In this document: positions 1 to 7,332 of the stretch, piece by piece | How the letters are laid out: each line of letters begins with the position of its first letter | Position numbering within the stretch: the first letter of the stretch is position 1 | DNA from: Rs1 sp038900335 | Lineage (GTDB): Bacteria > Pseudomonadota > Gammaproteobacteria > Pseudomonadales > Balneatricaceae | Direction of reading: 5' to 3' | Length of the DNA: 25,382 nt | Assembly: GCA_038900335.1 (NCBI GenBank) | Contig: JBBMRB010000029.1 | Coordinates: forward strand, 1-25,382 | Program-made: the position numbers and the translations under genes | Notes under the pieces: generated by a model | The model's database searches: none | What the model saw: the letters and a program-made list of their open reading frames with translations, nothing else | What the model was told of the DNA's origin: nothing

Positions 1-75
1 GGTGGGCCGTGTAGGATTCGAACCTACGACCAATTGGTTAAAAGCCAACTGCTCTACCAACTGAGCTAACGGCCC
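1..75 (-). tRNA. tRNA-Lys(UUU), copy 3 in transcription order, lacking its last base at the window edge
   Basis: The minus strand gives a full cloverleaf starting GGGCCGT, with D-arm AGCTCAGTTGG, anticodon loop CTTTTAA (anticodon TTT) and T-loop TTCGAAT. The acceptor 3' strand is ACGGCCC with discriminator A. CCA is genome-encoded in the two sister copies; here the terminal A falls one base outside the window. The sequence is identical to the copies at 121-196 and 242-317 and closely resembles E. coli tRNA-Lys. Confidence 0.97.
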
Positions 76-120
76 CTGTCTGATAAAACTTTACTCTTTA
101 AAACTACCTATCATTTGAAG

Positions 121-196
121 TGGTGGGCCGTGTAGGATTCGAACCTACGACCAATTGGTTAAAAGCCAACTGCTCTACCAACTGAGCTAACGGCCC
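121..196 (-). tRNA. tRNA-Lys(UUU), middle copy
   Basis: This is a 76-nt tRNA with encoded CCA, acceptor stem GGGCCGT/ACGGCCC and anticodon TTT. It is an exact duplicate of its neighbours. Spacers of 45 bp (76-120 and 197-241) separate the copies and are also identical, so the repeat unit is 121 bp. Confidence 0.98.
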
Positions 197-241
197 CTGT
201 CTGATAAAACTTTACTCTTTAAAACTACCTATCATTTGAAG

Positions 242-317
242 TGGTGGGCCGTGTAGGATTCGAACCTACGACCAATTGGTTAAAAGCCAACTGCTCTACC
301 AACTGAGCTAACGGCCC
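242..317 (-). tRNA. tRNA-Lys(UUU), first Lys copy in transcription order
   Basis: This is a 76-nt tRNA with encoded CCA and anticodon TTT, identical to the other two Lys genes. It lies 9 bp downstream of the tRNA-Asn gene in the direction of transcription, so all five tRNAs probably share one precursor transcript. Confidence 0.98.
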
Positions 318-326
318 CTTCAAAAC

Positions 327-402
327 TGGCTCCTCGAGTAGGACTTGAACCTACGACCAATAGATTAACAGTCTACTGCTCTACCAACTGAGCTATCGAG
401 GA
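327..402 (-). tRNA. tRNA-Asn(GUU)
   Basis: This is a 76-nt tRNA on the minus strand with acceptor 5' strand TCCTCGA, D-arm AGCTCAGTTGG and anticodon loop CTGTTAA (anticodon GTT). The T-loop is TTCAAGT, the discriminator is G, and CCA is encoded at 327-329. The acceptor stem resembles that of E. coli tRNA-Asn. Confidence 0.97.
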
Positions 403-445
403 ACTCTATATCTTCATACACATAAACTGCTGGTAAAACAGTCTA

Positions 446-533
446 TGGCGGAGGGGCAGGGATTCGAACCCTGGGATCCTCACGAATCGCTGGTTTTCAA
501 GACCAGTGCTTTCGGCCACTCAGCCACCCCTCC
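446..533 (-). tRNA. tRNA-Ser(UGA)
   Basis: This is an 88-nt class II tRNA on the minus strand with acceptor stem GGAGGGG/CCCCTCC, anticodon loop CTTGAAA (anticodon TGA) and a long variable arm, as expected for serine. The discriminator is G and CCA is encoded at 446-448. It is the first gene of the cluster, just downstream of the promoter at 548-575. Confidence 0.97.
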
Positions 534-547
534 GAAGATGGGCGCAG

Positions 548-575
548 ATTTTATCGATTTGTCAGCAGGAGTCAA
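548..575 (-). promoter_or_regulatory. Sigma70-type promoter of the tRNA cluster
   Basis: On the minus strand, TTGACT (575-570) is followed after 16 bp by TAAAAT (553-548). A GC-rich stretch, CTGCGCCC, comes next, and then the tRNA-Ser 5' end at 533. A near-consensus promoter with a GC-rich discriminator is typical of stringently controlled stable-RNA genes. Stringent control here is inferred from the base composition only. Confidence 0.75.
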
Positions 576-831
576 TAGATAGTTTGTAAAATATTAATTT
601 ATTTTATAAAAACACTATATTTAGTACAAAAAACAATCTAATTGGCTTTAACAGCCTCTTAAAAAGACTTTTATAACGAAACGCTCGCGTATCTAGATCT
701 CATTATAAAAGCTCATTTGCATTAACTATTATCCAATAAACGTAACTTATATAGCAAACATGAATGTCATCAAAGCGTATTGATTCTTTTAAAAAATGCA
801 GCTGTGAAACTAATACAACCAAATCTAGTAC
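576..831. other. Intergenic, AT-rich, no gene seen
   Basis: This is the interior of the 358-bp gap between the tRNA cluster promoter and psuK. It is AT-rich. I see no convincing ORF, RNA gene, terminator hairpin or direct repeat. The psuK promoter lies just to its right. Confidence 0.6.
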
Positions 832-860
832 TTGATATTTATAACAAAGCCGCTTAAAAT
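832..860 (+). promoter_or_regulatory. Sigma70-type promoter of psuK-psuG
   Basis: TTGATA (832-837), a 17-bp spacer and TAAAAT (855-860) form a near-consensus promoter. The predicted transcript start is near 867, about 25 bases before the ATG at 892. The TTG that opens the longer in-frame ORF at 832 is the -35 hexamer itself, which argues against that longer start. Confidence 0.65.
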
Positions 861-891
861 TGATTTTTGTCCATTAATAGACTTTTATCAA

Positions 892-1983
892 ATGACCAAT
901 CGTGAACAACAAATAATAGACGCTATTCAAGCGAACCCACTTATTGCACAACAAGAGTTGGCAGATCTTATTGGTATTTCGCGTTCAGCAATTGCCAGCC
1001 ACATCACCAATTTAACAGCGAAAGGTGTCATCAAAGGCAGAGGTTATGTCGTTGCACATGAACGTTTTAGCGTTGTTATCGGTGGCGCTAATATGGATAT
1101 CGTAGGCAGCCCTAACTCAGCCATTTTGTCTTATACCTCTAACCCGGGAGTAGTCTCTAGTAGCCCTGGCGGGGTTGCTCGTAATATCGCTGAAAATTTA
1201 GCAAGGCTTAACAATAAATGTTATTTAATTGCCGCTGTTGGCAATGATAACCATGGACAACAACTCATTGATACCACTCAGCGCGCTGGTGTTGACACCT
1301 CTCATATTTTAACAATAGAGAATGCCAACACTTCAAGCTATTTATCAATCGTTGATGACAGCGGTGAAATGCAATTAGCTATTGCCGATATGGCTATTGT
1401 CGAACAACTAACGCCACAGCGCCTAAAACGACAACTGCCATTACTGAAACAGGCATCTTGCATCGTGATAGACACTAATATTAGTGAAGCTTTAATTGAA
1501 TTTTTATTCACTAATTTACCTACTACTGACTTTTTCGTCGACACAGTATCCATTGCCAAGGTTGATAAAATACGCCATTTCCTACCATTTATTCACAGCT
1601 TAAAGCCCAATATTTTAGAAGCTCAGCATTTAAGCGGCATCACCATAGACAACTTTAGCGAGTTACCAAAACTGGCCAACTGGTTTCATGATCAGGGCGT
1701 TCAAAATATCTATATCAGTCTAGGAAAAGAAGGCTTATTTTTTTCTAACAGCACCACTCAGCAACATATCACTCTACCAGCAAGCATAGTTACCAATGTA
1801 AACGGTGCTGGTGATGCAATGACCGCTGCGCTTGCTCATTGCCACTTATCCAATAAAACACCTTTACAGAGCTGCTTATTCGCTCTTGCTGCTGCCAATT
1901 TAACACTGGCAAGTACTCGCACTAACAACCCAGAATTATCTCAAACATCTGTCAATAAATTATTGAAGGAAACACAATGTTAA
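892..1983 (+). CDS. psuK: Winged-HTH / PfkB-family pseudouridine kinase (PsuK type)
   Basis: Predicted to phosphorylate pseudouridine to pseudouridine 5'-phosphate in the cytoplasm, feeding PsuG. With the ATG at 892 the protein is 363 residues. Residues 1-55 form a winged helix-turn-helix (QELADLIGISRSAIASHITN, then a wing with KGRGYVV). A ribokinase/PfkB fold follows, with GGANMDIVG at 64-72, a glycine-rich SPGGVARNIAENL segment at 91-103 and the anion-hole/catalytic GAGD at 305-308 (Asp308). The length and HTH-kinase layout match E. coli YeiI (about 362 aa) more than classical PsuK (about 313 aa). The substrate call rests on the 7-bp overlap with psuG. The frame is open back to a TTG at 832, but that codon lies in the -35 box. 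The HTH suggests self-regulation, which is inference. The alternative is another nucleoside kinase. Confidence 0.85.
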   Translation: MTNREQQIIDAIQANPLIAQQELADLIGISRSAIASHITNLTAKGVIKGRGYVVAHERFSVVIGGANMDIVGSPNSAILSYTSNPGVVSSSPGGVARNIAENLARLNNKCYLIAAVGNDNHGQQLIDTTQRAGVDTSHILTIENANTSSYLSIVDDSGEMQLAIADMAIVEQLTPQRLKRQLPLLKQASCIVIDTNISEALIEFLFTNLPTTDFFVDTVSIAKVDKIRHFLPFIHSLKPNILEAQHLSGITIDNFSELPKLANWFHDQGVQNIYISLGKEGLFFSNSTTQQHITLPASIVTNVNGAGDAMTAALAHCHLSNKTPLQSCLFALAAANLTLASTRTNNPELSQTSVNKLLKETQC

Positions 1984-2903
1984 CACTAGCAGATCACCTA
2001 ATTATTAACGACGAAGTTAAAGCAGCACTAGCGGCAGGCAAACCTGTTGTCGCTCTTGAATCAACCATTATTTCTCACGGCATGCCCTACCCTAAAAACG
2101 TAGAAACAGCGTTAAAAGTTGAGCAAATCATTCGCGATAATGGCGCTACCCCTGCAACAATTGCCATCTTAAACGGTAAATTAGTGGTTGGTCTTGAAGA
2201 AGATCAAATTGAATATTTAGGCAAGGCCGGTCAACAAGTGATAAAAACTAGCCGCAGAGATATTCCCTTTATCGTTGCAGCGCAAAAAGATGGCGCCACG
2301 ACCGTCGCCTCTACGATGATTCTCGCCCAGATGGCAGGTATTAAAGTGTTTGCAACCGGAGGCATTGGTGGTGTGCATCGTGAAGCAGAGACAACAATGG
2401 ATATTTCAGCTGATTTACAAGAGCTAGCTAATACCAATGTTGCCGTGGTTTGTGCCGGTGTTAAATCTATTTTGGATATCGGCTTGACGCTAGAACATTT
2501 AGAAACACATGGTGTGCCAGTCATCGGTTATAAGACTGAAGAGATGCCAGCATTTTACACCGTAGAAAGCGGCTTTAAAGTGGATTACAAAGTTGATAGC
2601 GCAGAGCAAATTGCGGCTACATTATCAGCTAAATGGCAACTGGGACTTGATGGCGGTGTGGTGATTGCCAACCCTATCCCAGATCAGCACTCTATGGACG
2701 CTCAATTAATCACCGACACCATTAACCAAGCACTTGTCGACATGAAAGCTCAAGGTGTCAGTGGCAAAGCTAGCACCCCTTTCTTACTCGCTCGTATTGC
2801 ACAAGTGACACAGGGAAAAAGCTTAGAGGCAAATATTCAATTGGTTTATAACAATGCAATACTGGGTGCTAAAATAGCTGTAGAACTAAGCAACATCAGC
2901 TGA
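1977..2903 (+). CDS. psuG: Pseudouridine-5'-phosphate glycosidase
   Basis: PsuG reversibly cleaves the C-C glycosidic bond of pseudouridine 5'-phosphate to uracil and ribose 5-phosphate. The 308-aa protein is full length and carries the family N-terminus VALESTIISHGMPYP. Residues corresponding to the E. coli active site (Glu31, Lys93, Asp149, Lys166) are present at a constant offset of three: Glu28, Lys90, Asp146 and Lys163, the last in CAGVKSILD. The start is set by GAAGGA at 1965-1970, six bases before the ATG. It overlaps the kinase gene by 7 bp, so the two are probably translationally coupled. Transcription ends at the hairpin at 2935-2970. No pseudouridine transporter gene (psuT type) is adjacent. 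Confidence 0.96.
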   Translation: MLTLADHLIINDEVKAALAAGKPVVALESTIISHGMPYPKNVETALKVEQIIRDNGATPATIAILNGKLVVGLEEDQIEYLGKAGQQVIKTSRRDIPFIVAAQKDGATTVASTMILAQMAGIKVFATGGIGGVHREAETTMDISADLQELANTNVAVVCAGVKSILDIGLTLEHLETHGVPVIGYKTEEMPAFYTVESGFKVDYKVDSAEQIAATLSAKWQLGLDGGVVIANPIPDQHSMDAQLITDTINQALVDMKAQGVSGKASTPFLLARIAQVTQGKSLEANIQLVYNNAILGAKIAVELSNIS

Positions 2904-2934
2904 CACCGATACACCTTAAAGTTCTTGTAAAACC

Positions 2935-2970
2935 AAAAAAGCCCTGTCGATTACGATCAGGGCTTTTTTA
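2935..2970. terminator. Bidirectional intrinsic terminator between psuG and lipA
   Basis: The stem GCCCTG(TCG) / (CGA)t CAGGGC spans 2941-2963. It is flanked by A6 on the left and T6 on the right, so it gives a U-tract in both directions. It lies 31 bp after the psuG stop and 16 bp after the lipA stop, and can serve both convergent operons. Confidence 0.9.
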
Positions 2971-2985
2971 TTGGCACTTAAAAAA

Positions 2986-4014
2986 TTAGACTATCGAGAT
3001 ACCCGATGCCTGTAGATCGGCATGGTAGGATGAGCGCACTAGCGGCCCACTCGCTACGTGATCAAAACCTAACTCCTTAGCTATTCTTGCAAATTCGTCA
3101 AATTCATCTGGCGTCACATAGCGATCAACCGGTAAATGATCTCTACTCGGTTGCATGTACTGACCTAGTGTCACCATGTTCACATCATGCTCTCTTAAAT
3201 CTTTTAACACTTGGATAATTTCTTCGTTAGTTTCACCAACGCCAACAATTATTCCTGACTTAGTGCGGATATGAGGCATCGCAGCTTTATATTTTTGCAA
3301 TAACTCTAACGACCCTTGGTAACTAGATCCTGGGTTTACTTTTTTAAATAAGCGCTCAACTGTTTCCATATTGTGATTAAAAACATCTGGCGGATATTTT
3401 GCTAGAATTTCAATCGCCTTATCCATGCGCCCACGAAAATCAGGGACTAACGTCTCAATTTGTAAAGTGCTTGAGCGCTTGCGCGTCTCGATAATACAAT
3501 TGGCAATATGCTGTGCACCGCCATCGCGAAGATCATCGCGATCAACCGAGGTAATCACTACATATTTCAAGCCCATTTCAGTGATCGCTTCAGCAAGCTC
3601 TCTAGGCTCATTTTCATTTAAAGCATTAGGGCGCCCGTGCGCGACATCACAAAAAGGACAACGTCTCGTACAGATATCACCCATAATCATAAAGGTAGCT
3701 GTGCCTTTACTAAAACACTCGCCAATATTAGGACAGCTCGCCTCTTCGCATACGGAAGACAGTTTATGCTCACGCAGCTTCGCTTTAATACGCTTTACTT
3801 CAGCATTACTACCCATACGCACACGCAACCAAGGTGGTTTTTTAAGCATATCTGCTTTTTCAGTCGGTAGTATTTGAATAGGAATACGCGCCATTTTGTC
3901 AGCGCCACGCAACTTAACGCCCTGATCCATTCGCTTACCTTTTGGTCGCGTACGCGCAGGCTCGGCTTGTCCGACAGGGTCTTTTTGTGCAGTTAGATCG
4001 ACTATATCTACCAT
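2986..4014 (-). CDS. lipA: Lipoyl synthase (radical SAM)
   Basis: LipA inserts two sulfur atoms into the octanoyl chain on lipoyl domains (pyruvate and 2-oxoglutarate dehydrogenases, glycine cleavage H protein). From the ATG at 4014 the protein is 342 aa. It carries the auxiliary-cluster motif C-x4-C-x5-C (Cys89, 94, 100) and the radical-SAM motif C-x3-C-x2-C (Cys115, 119, 122). The conserved RSSYHA near the C-terminus holds the auxiliary-cluster serine. An alternative TTG at 4026 would add four residues and overlap lipB. The ATG lies 4 bp after the lipB stop, so the pair is an operon. The roughly 40-residue basic, charged N-terminal extension before the core is common in gammaproteobacterial LipA. 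Confidence 0.97.
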   Translation of the reverse strand: MVDIVDLTAQKDPVGQAEPARTRPKGKRMDQGVKLRGADKMARIPIQILPTEKADMLKKPPWLRVRMGSNAEVKRIKAKLREHKLSSVCEEASCPNIGECFSKGTATFMIMGDICTRRCPFCDVAHGRPNALNENEPRELAEAITEMGLKYVVITSVDRDDLRDGGAQHIANCIIETRKRSSTLQIETLVPDFRGRMDKAIEILAKYPPDVFNHNMETVERLFKKVNPGSSYQGSLELLQKYKAAMPHIRTKSGIIVGVGETNEEIIQVLKDLREHDVNMVTLGQYMQPSRDHLPVDRYVTPDEFDEFARIAKELGFDHVASGPLVRSSYHADLQASGISIV

Positions 4015-4018
4015 AAGA

Positions 4019-4672
4019 TCACTCAATTAAATTCTTTTCATACTTAATATTAGTATAACCAATTTTTGTCGCTACATAATCAGCTAATAAAGATGCCACT
4101 TCAGCTTTATCTAATTGTGCAACATAATCAGCTAAATTGCTCATTTGCATACCAGCATAGCCACACGGGTTAATACGTAGAAACGGCGACATATCGGCAT
4201 CAAGGTTTAGCGCCAAACCATGAAAGGTACAGCCTTTTCTGACTCTTAAGCCTAATGATGCTATTTTAGTATTATCAACATAGACACCTGGGGCATCGCT
4301 TTTTGCATAAGCTGTCACATTATAACGGCTTAATACATTAATGATGGCCTGCTCCATTAAACTCACCATATCGCGCACACCTAACCCACAGCGGCGCAAA
4401 TCAATCAGCAGATACATCACTAATTGCCCGGGACCATGGTACGTTACCTGGCCACCGCGATCGACTTGTACTACCGGAATATCACCGGTATTCAATAGAT
4501 GCTCCGCTTTGCCAGCTTGGCCTTGTGTAAAGACACTATCATGCTCTAGCAGCCAAATCTCATCGCTCGTATCTTTAGTGCGCTGATCGGTAAAGGTTTG
4601 CATTTTTCGCCATACTGGCTCGTAAGCCTGCTGCTCTAGATGCCTAACGATCAAAGGATACTGTTCGCTCAT
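4019..4672 (-). CDS. lipB: Lipoyl(octanoyl) transferase
   Basis: LipB moves octanoyl from acyl carrier protein to lipoyl domains, the step before LipA. The 217-aa protein has the family signature RGGQVTYHGPGQLV at 72-85. The catalytic pair is visible as Lys136 (in TKIASLGLRV) and Cys170 (in NPCGYAGM), matching E. coli Lys135/Cys169. Its ATG overlaps the stop of the upstream ybeD gene (TAATG), indicating translational coupling, and lipA follows after 4 bp. Confidence 0.97.
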   Translation of the reverse strand: MSEQYPLIVRHLEQQAYEPVWRKMQTFTDQRTKDTSDEIWLLEHDSVFTQGQAGKAEHLLNTGDIPVVQVDRGGQVTYHGPGQLVMYLLIDLRRCGLGVRDMVSLMEQAIINVLSRYNVTAYAKSDAPGVYVDNTKIASLGLRVRKGCTFHGLALNLDADMSPFLRINPCGYAGMQMSNLADYVAQLDKAEVASLLADYVATKIGYTNIKYEKNLIE

Positions 4673-4989
4673 TAAATTACTGTCACAACTTTACCAGAGG
4701 CCTTAAACTCGCTATTTAACTGCATTAACTGCTCTTCGCTCTGCGCTGTCATAAACATTCTGACTGATCTGAACTTACCATTTTTAGAGTCCTGATGCGT
4801 CACTTTGGCCACATTAAAACTAGCGTCATATTTTTTCATCACACTAATTACATAATCTTGAAAATCAAGCGTGTTATGACCAATAACTTTTATCGGATAG
4901 TCGGCGCAAGGAAACTCTATTTTAGGAGGAGTCTGATCTTGTGCTTTATTGACAACAGCGCGGCCGATACTTGGCATTTTTCTCTTCAT
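4672..4989 (-). CDS. ybeD: YbeD/DUF493 family protein
   Basis: Small cytoplasmic alpha/beta (ACT-like fold) protein of the DUF493/YbeD family, usually next to lipB in gammaproteobacteria; its function is not established. The conserved core runs from KIEFPCADYPIKVIG to the end (EFKASGKVVTVI). The ATG at 4989 gives 105 aa. A TTG at 5001 (109 aa) and an ATG at 4977 (101 aa, preceded by AAGAGA) are alternatives. All are longer than E. coli YbeD (87 aa) because of a basic N-terminal extension. The stop overlaps the lipB start. A link to lipoylation is inferred from gene order only. Confidence 0.9.
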   Translation of the reverse strand: MKRKMPSIGRAVVNKAQDQTPPKIEFPCADYPIKVIGHNTLDFQDYVISVMKKYDASFNVAKVTHQDSKNGKFRSVRMFMTAQSEEQLMQLNSEFKASGKVVTVI

Positions 4990-5161
4990 TACTTTTTTCA
5001 ATACTCAAATCTATGGATAGCAACTGACAAGACCCTAATAGCAACAAAGCGCGAACCGACCATAATTATATGGAAAATTTCTCATTGTTAACTAACAGCA
5101 TGTCTCAATACAGTGCTCACCGTATTTACATTGGTAAAAGGATTAACATTCGTTAAGCGCT

Positions 5162-5167
5162 ATTATA
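5162..5167 (-). promoter_or_regulatory. Possible -10 element for ybeD-lipB-lipA
   Basis: A perfect TATAAT on the minus strand lies in the 243-bp gap between dat and ybeD. No good -35 hexamer is seen at 16-18 bp. If used, the leader would be about 165 nt and would include a near-palindrome, ACAGTGCTCACCGT, at 5110-5123. There is no clear terminator between dat and this point. Confidence 0.3.
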
Positions 5168-5232
5168 CACAATATCTACTTAAAGCTCAGGCTTTGCTGA
5201 TACGATTAACAAACTGTCATGATTATTAGCTA

Positions 5233-6084
5233 TTAGTTACTGTATAAGGCGTGCTGATGTTCAGCTAAGAGCGCATAAAGTTGCTGCCACATAGGCCCTA
5301 TCTGCCCTTGTGCTATTAGACTTTCATCTATCTGTGTCACGGGTAACAAACCGCGAGTCGAGCTACTTATCCACACCTCTTCAGCGTCGAGCAACTGTTG
5401 ATAAGTAATATCTTGATGTGAAAAATCTATATTCTGTTGTTTCGCTATTTTTTGAACCAGCTCACTCGTTGTCCCACTAAGAATTGCCCGCGAGACCACA
5501 GGGGCAATTAAGCAGCCATTTTTAACCATAAAGACATTTGAACTAGCGCCCTCTTGAATCAATCCGTTTCTAACTAATATTGCCTCGTGCGCACCTTTAG
5601 ATCGCGCTTGATCCATAGCCAGTATATTAGGCAATAGGCTCGTTGATTTAATATCGCAACGCTGCCAGCGCAAATCTTCACAGACAATCACTTTAATCGC
5701 TACAACATCATCTAAAGCCATGGTGTAATTATTACTAATTGCTGTTGTGCAAGCAAAAACCGTGGGCTGCATCTGCGCGTCGATTAAATGACTGCGCTTT
5801 AAGCCAGCGCCTCTAGTTACTTGCAAATAAACCGACAAGTTAGCGCCGCCATTTTGCAACACTAAGTTATCGGTAATTTTTTCGAAATCAATATCACTAG
5901 CAATACCAATCGCTTTTAAACTAGCACGCAGTCTCGTTATATGTCGCTCTAATTGAAAACCGATCCCTTGGTAATATGGGATAACTTCATAAACGCTATC
6001 AGCAAAAAGAAAGCCGCGGTCAAATACAGAGACTTTTGCATCCGCAGCTGCCATATATTGACCATTTAAGTAGATGATATCCAT
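5233..6084 (-). CDS. dat: D-amino-acid transaminase (PLP fold type IV)
   Basis: Predicted to interconvert D-alanine and D-glutamate with their 2-oxo acids, which would supply or recycle D-amino acids for peptidoglycan. From the ATG at 6084 (GGGA six bases upstream) it has 283 aa, the usual Dat length. The PLP Schiff-base lysine is Lys146 in DIKSTSLLPN and Glu178 is in QEGASSN, matching Bacillus Dat Lys145/Glu177. FDRGFLFADSVYEV near the N-terminus and LSGTTSELV near 202 are fold-IV signatures. The reading frame extends to 6126, but without a good ribosome site. It follows dacA by 72 bp in the morphogenesis operon. Branched-chain transaminase or aminodeoxychorismate lyase are alternatives, less likely given the motifs and neighbours. 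Confidence 0.88.
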   Translation of the reverse strand: MDIIYLNGQYMAAADAKVSVFDRGFLFADSVYEVIPYYQGIGFQLERHITRLRASLKAIGIASDIDFEKITDNLVLQNGGANLSVYLQVTRGAGLKRSHLIDAQMQPTVFACTTAISNNYTMALDDVVAIKVIVCEDLRWQRCDIKSTSLLPNILAMDQARSKGAHEAILVRNGLIQEGASSNVFMVKNGCLIAPVVSRAILSGTTSELVQKIAKQQNIDFSHQDITYQQLLDAEEVWISSSTRGLLPVTQIDESLIAQGQIGPMWQQLYALLAEHQHALYSN

Positions 6085-6156
6085 ATTGATCCCGACAACA
6101 AAGCAAGCATAAGTATTACACCTCAATGAGAGCTGTAAAATAATTTGTTCTAAAAA

Positions 6157-7323
6157 TTAGTTCAACAAACCCATGAAAAACAACATAATGTTATCCCACA
6201 GTTTTTTGAAGAAACCACCTTCTTCCACTGCGTTCAATGCCACTAACGGTACTCTTTTTACCTCTTCTCCATCTAGCTCTATTTTAACAAACCCATACTG
6301 TTGCCCAGCAATAACTGGTGCTTTAACTTCAGTATTAATATCCATTGTCGCCTTAAGGTCACCCGCTTGGCCACGAGGAATCGTTACCGCTACCGCTTGT
6401 GCAACCCCTAGACGTACAGTTGACTCCATTCCGCCCCAGACTTTTGCTAAAGAAAGCTGGTTACCAGCTTCGTACAATTTGTGCGTTCTAAAAAAACGAA
6501 AGCCGTAAGCCAGTAATTTTTGAGATTCACGCGCTCTCGCCTCTTCACTTTTTGTACCTAGTACCACTGTAATCAAACGCATACCATCACGCTTTGCCGA
6601 CGCGACTAGACAATAACCTGCCTCATCTGTATGGCCCGTTTTCAAACCATCTACCGTCTTATCACTCCATAACAGCTTGTTACGATTAGGCTGTTTTATA
6701 TCATTATAAGTGAAGTATTTTTCTGAATAGATACCATAATGTTGTGGAAATTTTTGAATAATAGCTTTTGATAATAAGGCTAAATCATAAGGTGATGAAT
6801 GATGATTTTCAGCAGGTAGCCCTGTCGCATTTGAGAAGACTGTATTATCCATACCCAGCAATTTAGCATGCTGGTTCATCAAGCCTGCAAATGCCGCTTC
6901 ACTACCCGCAATATACTCAGCCATAGCAACCGAGGCATCATTACCTGATTGAATGATAATACCTTTAAGTAAGTCTTCAAGCTTAACCTGCTTACCCTCT
7001 TGAATAAACATTCTAGAACCTTCTGTTCTCCAAGCTTTTTCGCTAACAGGAACAAGATCGTCTAATTTAATATTACCTTCTGTCAATTCATGCTCGGTAA
7101 TATAACTGGTCATCATTTTAGTTAAACTAGCAGGCGGGAATTGTTGATTCGCTTTCTTTTGCGCGATAATAGCCCCCGTGTCTGCATCCATTATAATATA
7201 ACTAGTCGCCGCGATATTAGGCGCACTGGGAATGGGTTGTGCAGCTTGGCTAAGCGCAGCAGCTGAAACAGCGCCGAAAAGCACTAATGCACTAAACATA
7301 CTTTTGTTAATCGAAAATTTCAC
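6157..7323 (-). CDS. dacA: D-alanyl-D-alanine carboxypeptidase, PBP5 family
   Basis: Periplasmic DD-carboxypeptidase that trims the terminal D-Ala from peptidoglycan pentapeptides. The 388-aa protein has a signal peptide (cleavage near SQAAQ, residue 28). The active-site motifs are S66-L-T-K69, S126-G-N128 and K228-T-G230. A C-terminal PBP5 beta domain follows, then an amphipathic membrane anchor (KKLWDNIMLFFMGLLN). The start is GTG at 7323, preceded by AAGGA at six bases; the overlapping ATG at 7326 runs straight into a stop. It lies 9 bp after rlpA, and its ribosome site overlaps the rlpA stop. Confidence 0.97.
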   Translation of the reverse strand: MKFSINKSMFSALVLFGAVSAAALSQAAQPIPSAPNIAATSYIIMDADTGAIIAQKKANQQFPPASLTKMMTSYITEHELTEGNIKLDDLVPVSEKAWRTEGSRMFIQEGKQVKLEDLLKGIIIQSGNDASVAMAEYIAGSEAAFAGLMNQHAKLLGMDNTVFSNATGLPAENHHSSPYDLALLSKAIIQKFPQHYGIYSEKYFTYNDIKQPNRNKLLWSDKTVDGLKTGHTDEAGYCLVASAKRDGMRLITVVLGTKSEEARARESQKLLAYGFRFFRTHKLYEAGNQLSLAKVWGGMESTVRLGVAQAVAVTIPRGQAGDLKATMDINTEVKAPVIAGQQYGFVKIELDGEEVKRVPLVALNAVEEGGFFKKLWDNIMLFFMGLLN

Positions 7324-7332
7324 ATCAGATCC

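Larger units (their letters stand above)
1..317 (-). repeat. Perfect 121-bp tandem repeat carrying tRNA-Lys
   Basis: The unit is tRNA-Lys (76 bp) plus a 45-bp spacer. It begins at 0/1, 121 and 242. Gene and spacer show no mismatch between copies; the last unit ends at the tRNA. The leftmost copy is cut by the window edge, so the array may hold more units. Confidence 0.95.

Noticed and set aside
1..317. Regular short repeats that might suggest a CRISPR-like array
   Set aside because: Each repeat is a complete tRNA-Lys gene and the spacers are identical to one another, unlike CRISPR spacers.
3425..3877. 150-aa plus-strand open frame opposite lipA
   Set aside because: It lies wholly antisense to a strongly conserved gene, has no family-like sequence and is best explained as a shadow frame.
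5182..5195. AAAGC/GCTTT hairpin as a terminator after dat
   Set aside because: The stem is only five base pairs, and no U-tract follows on the minus strand.
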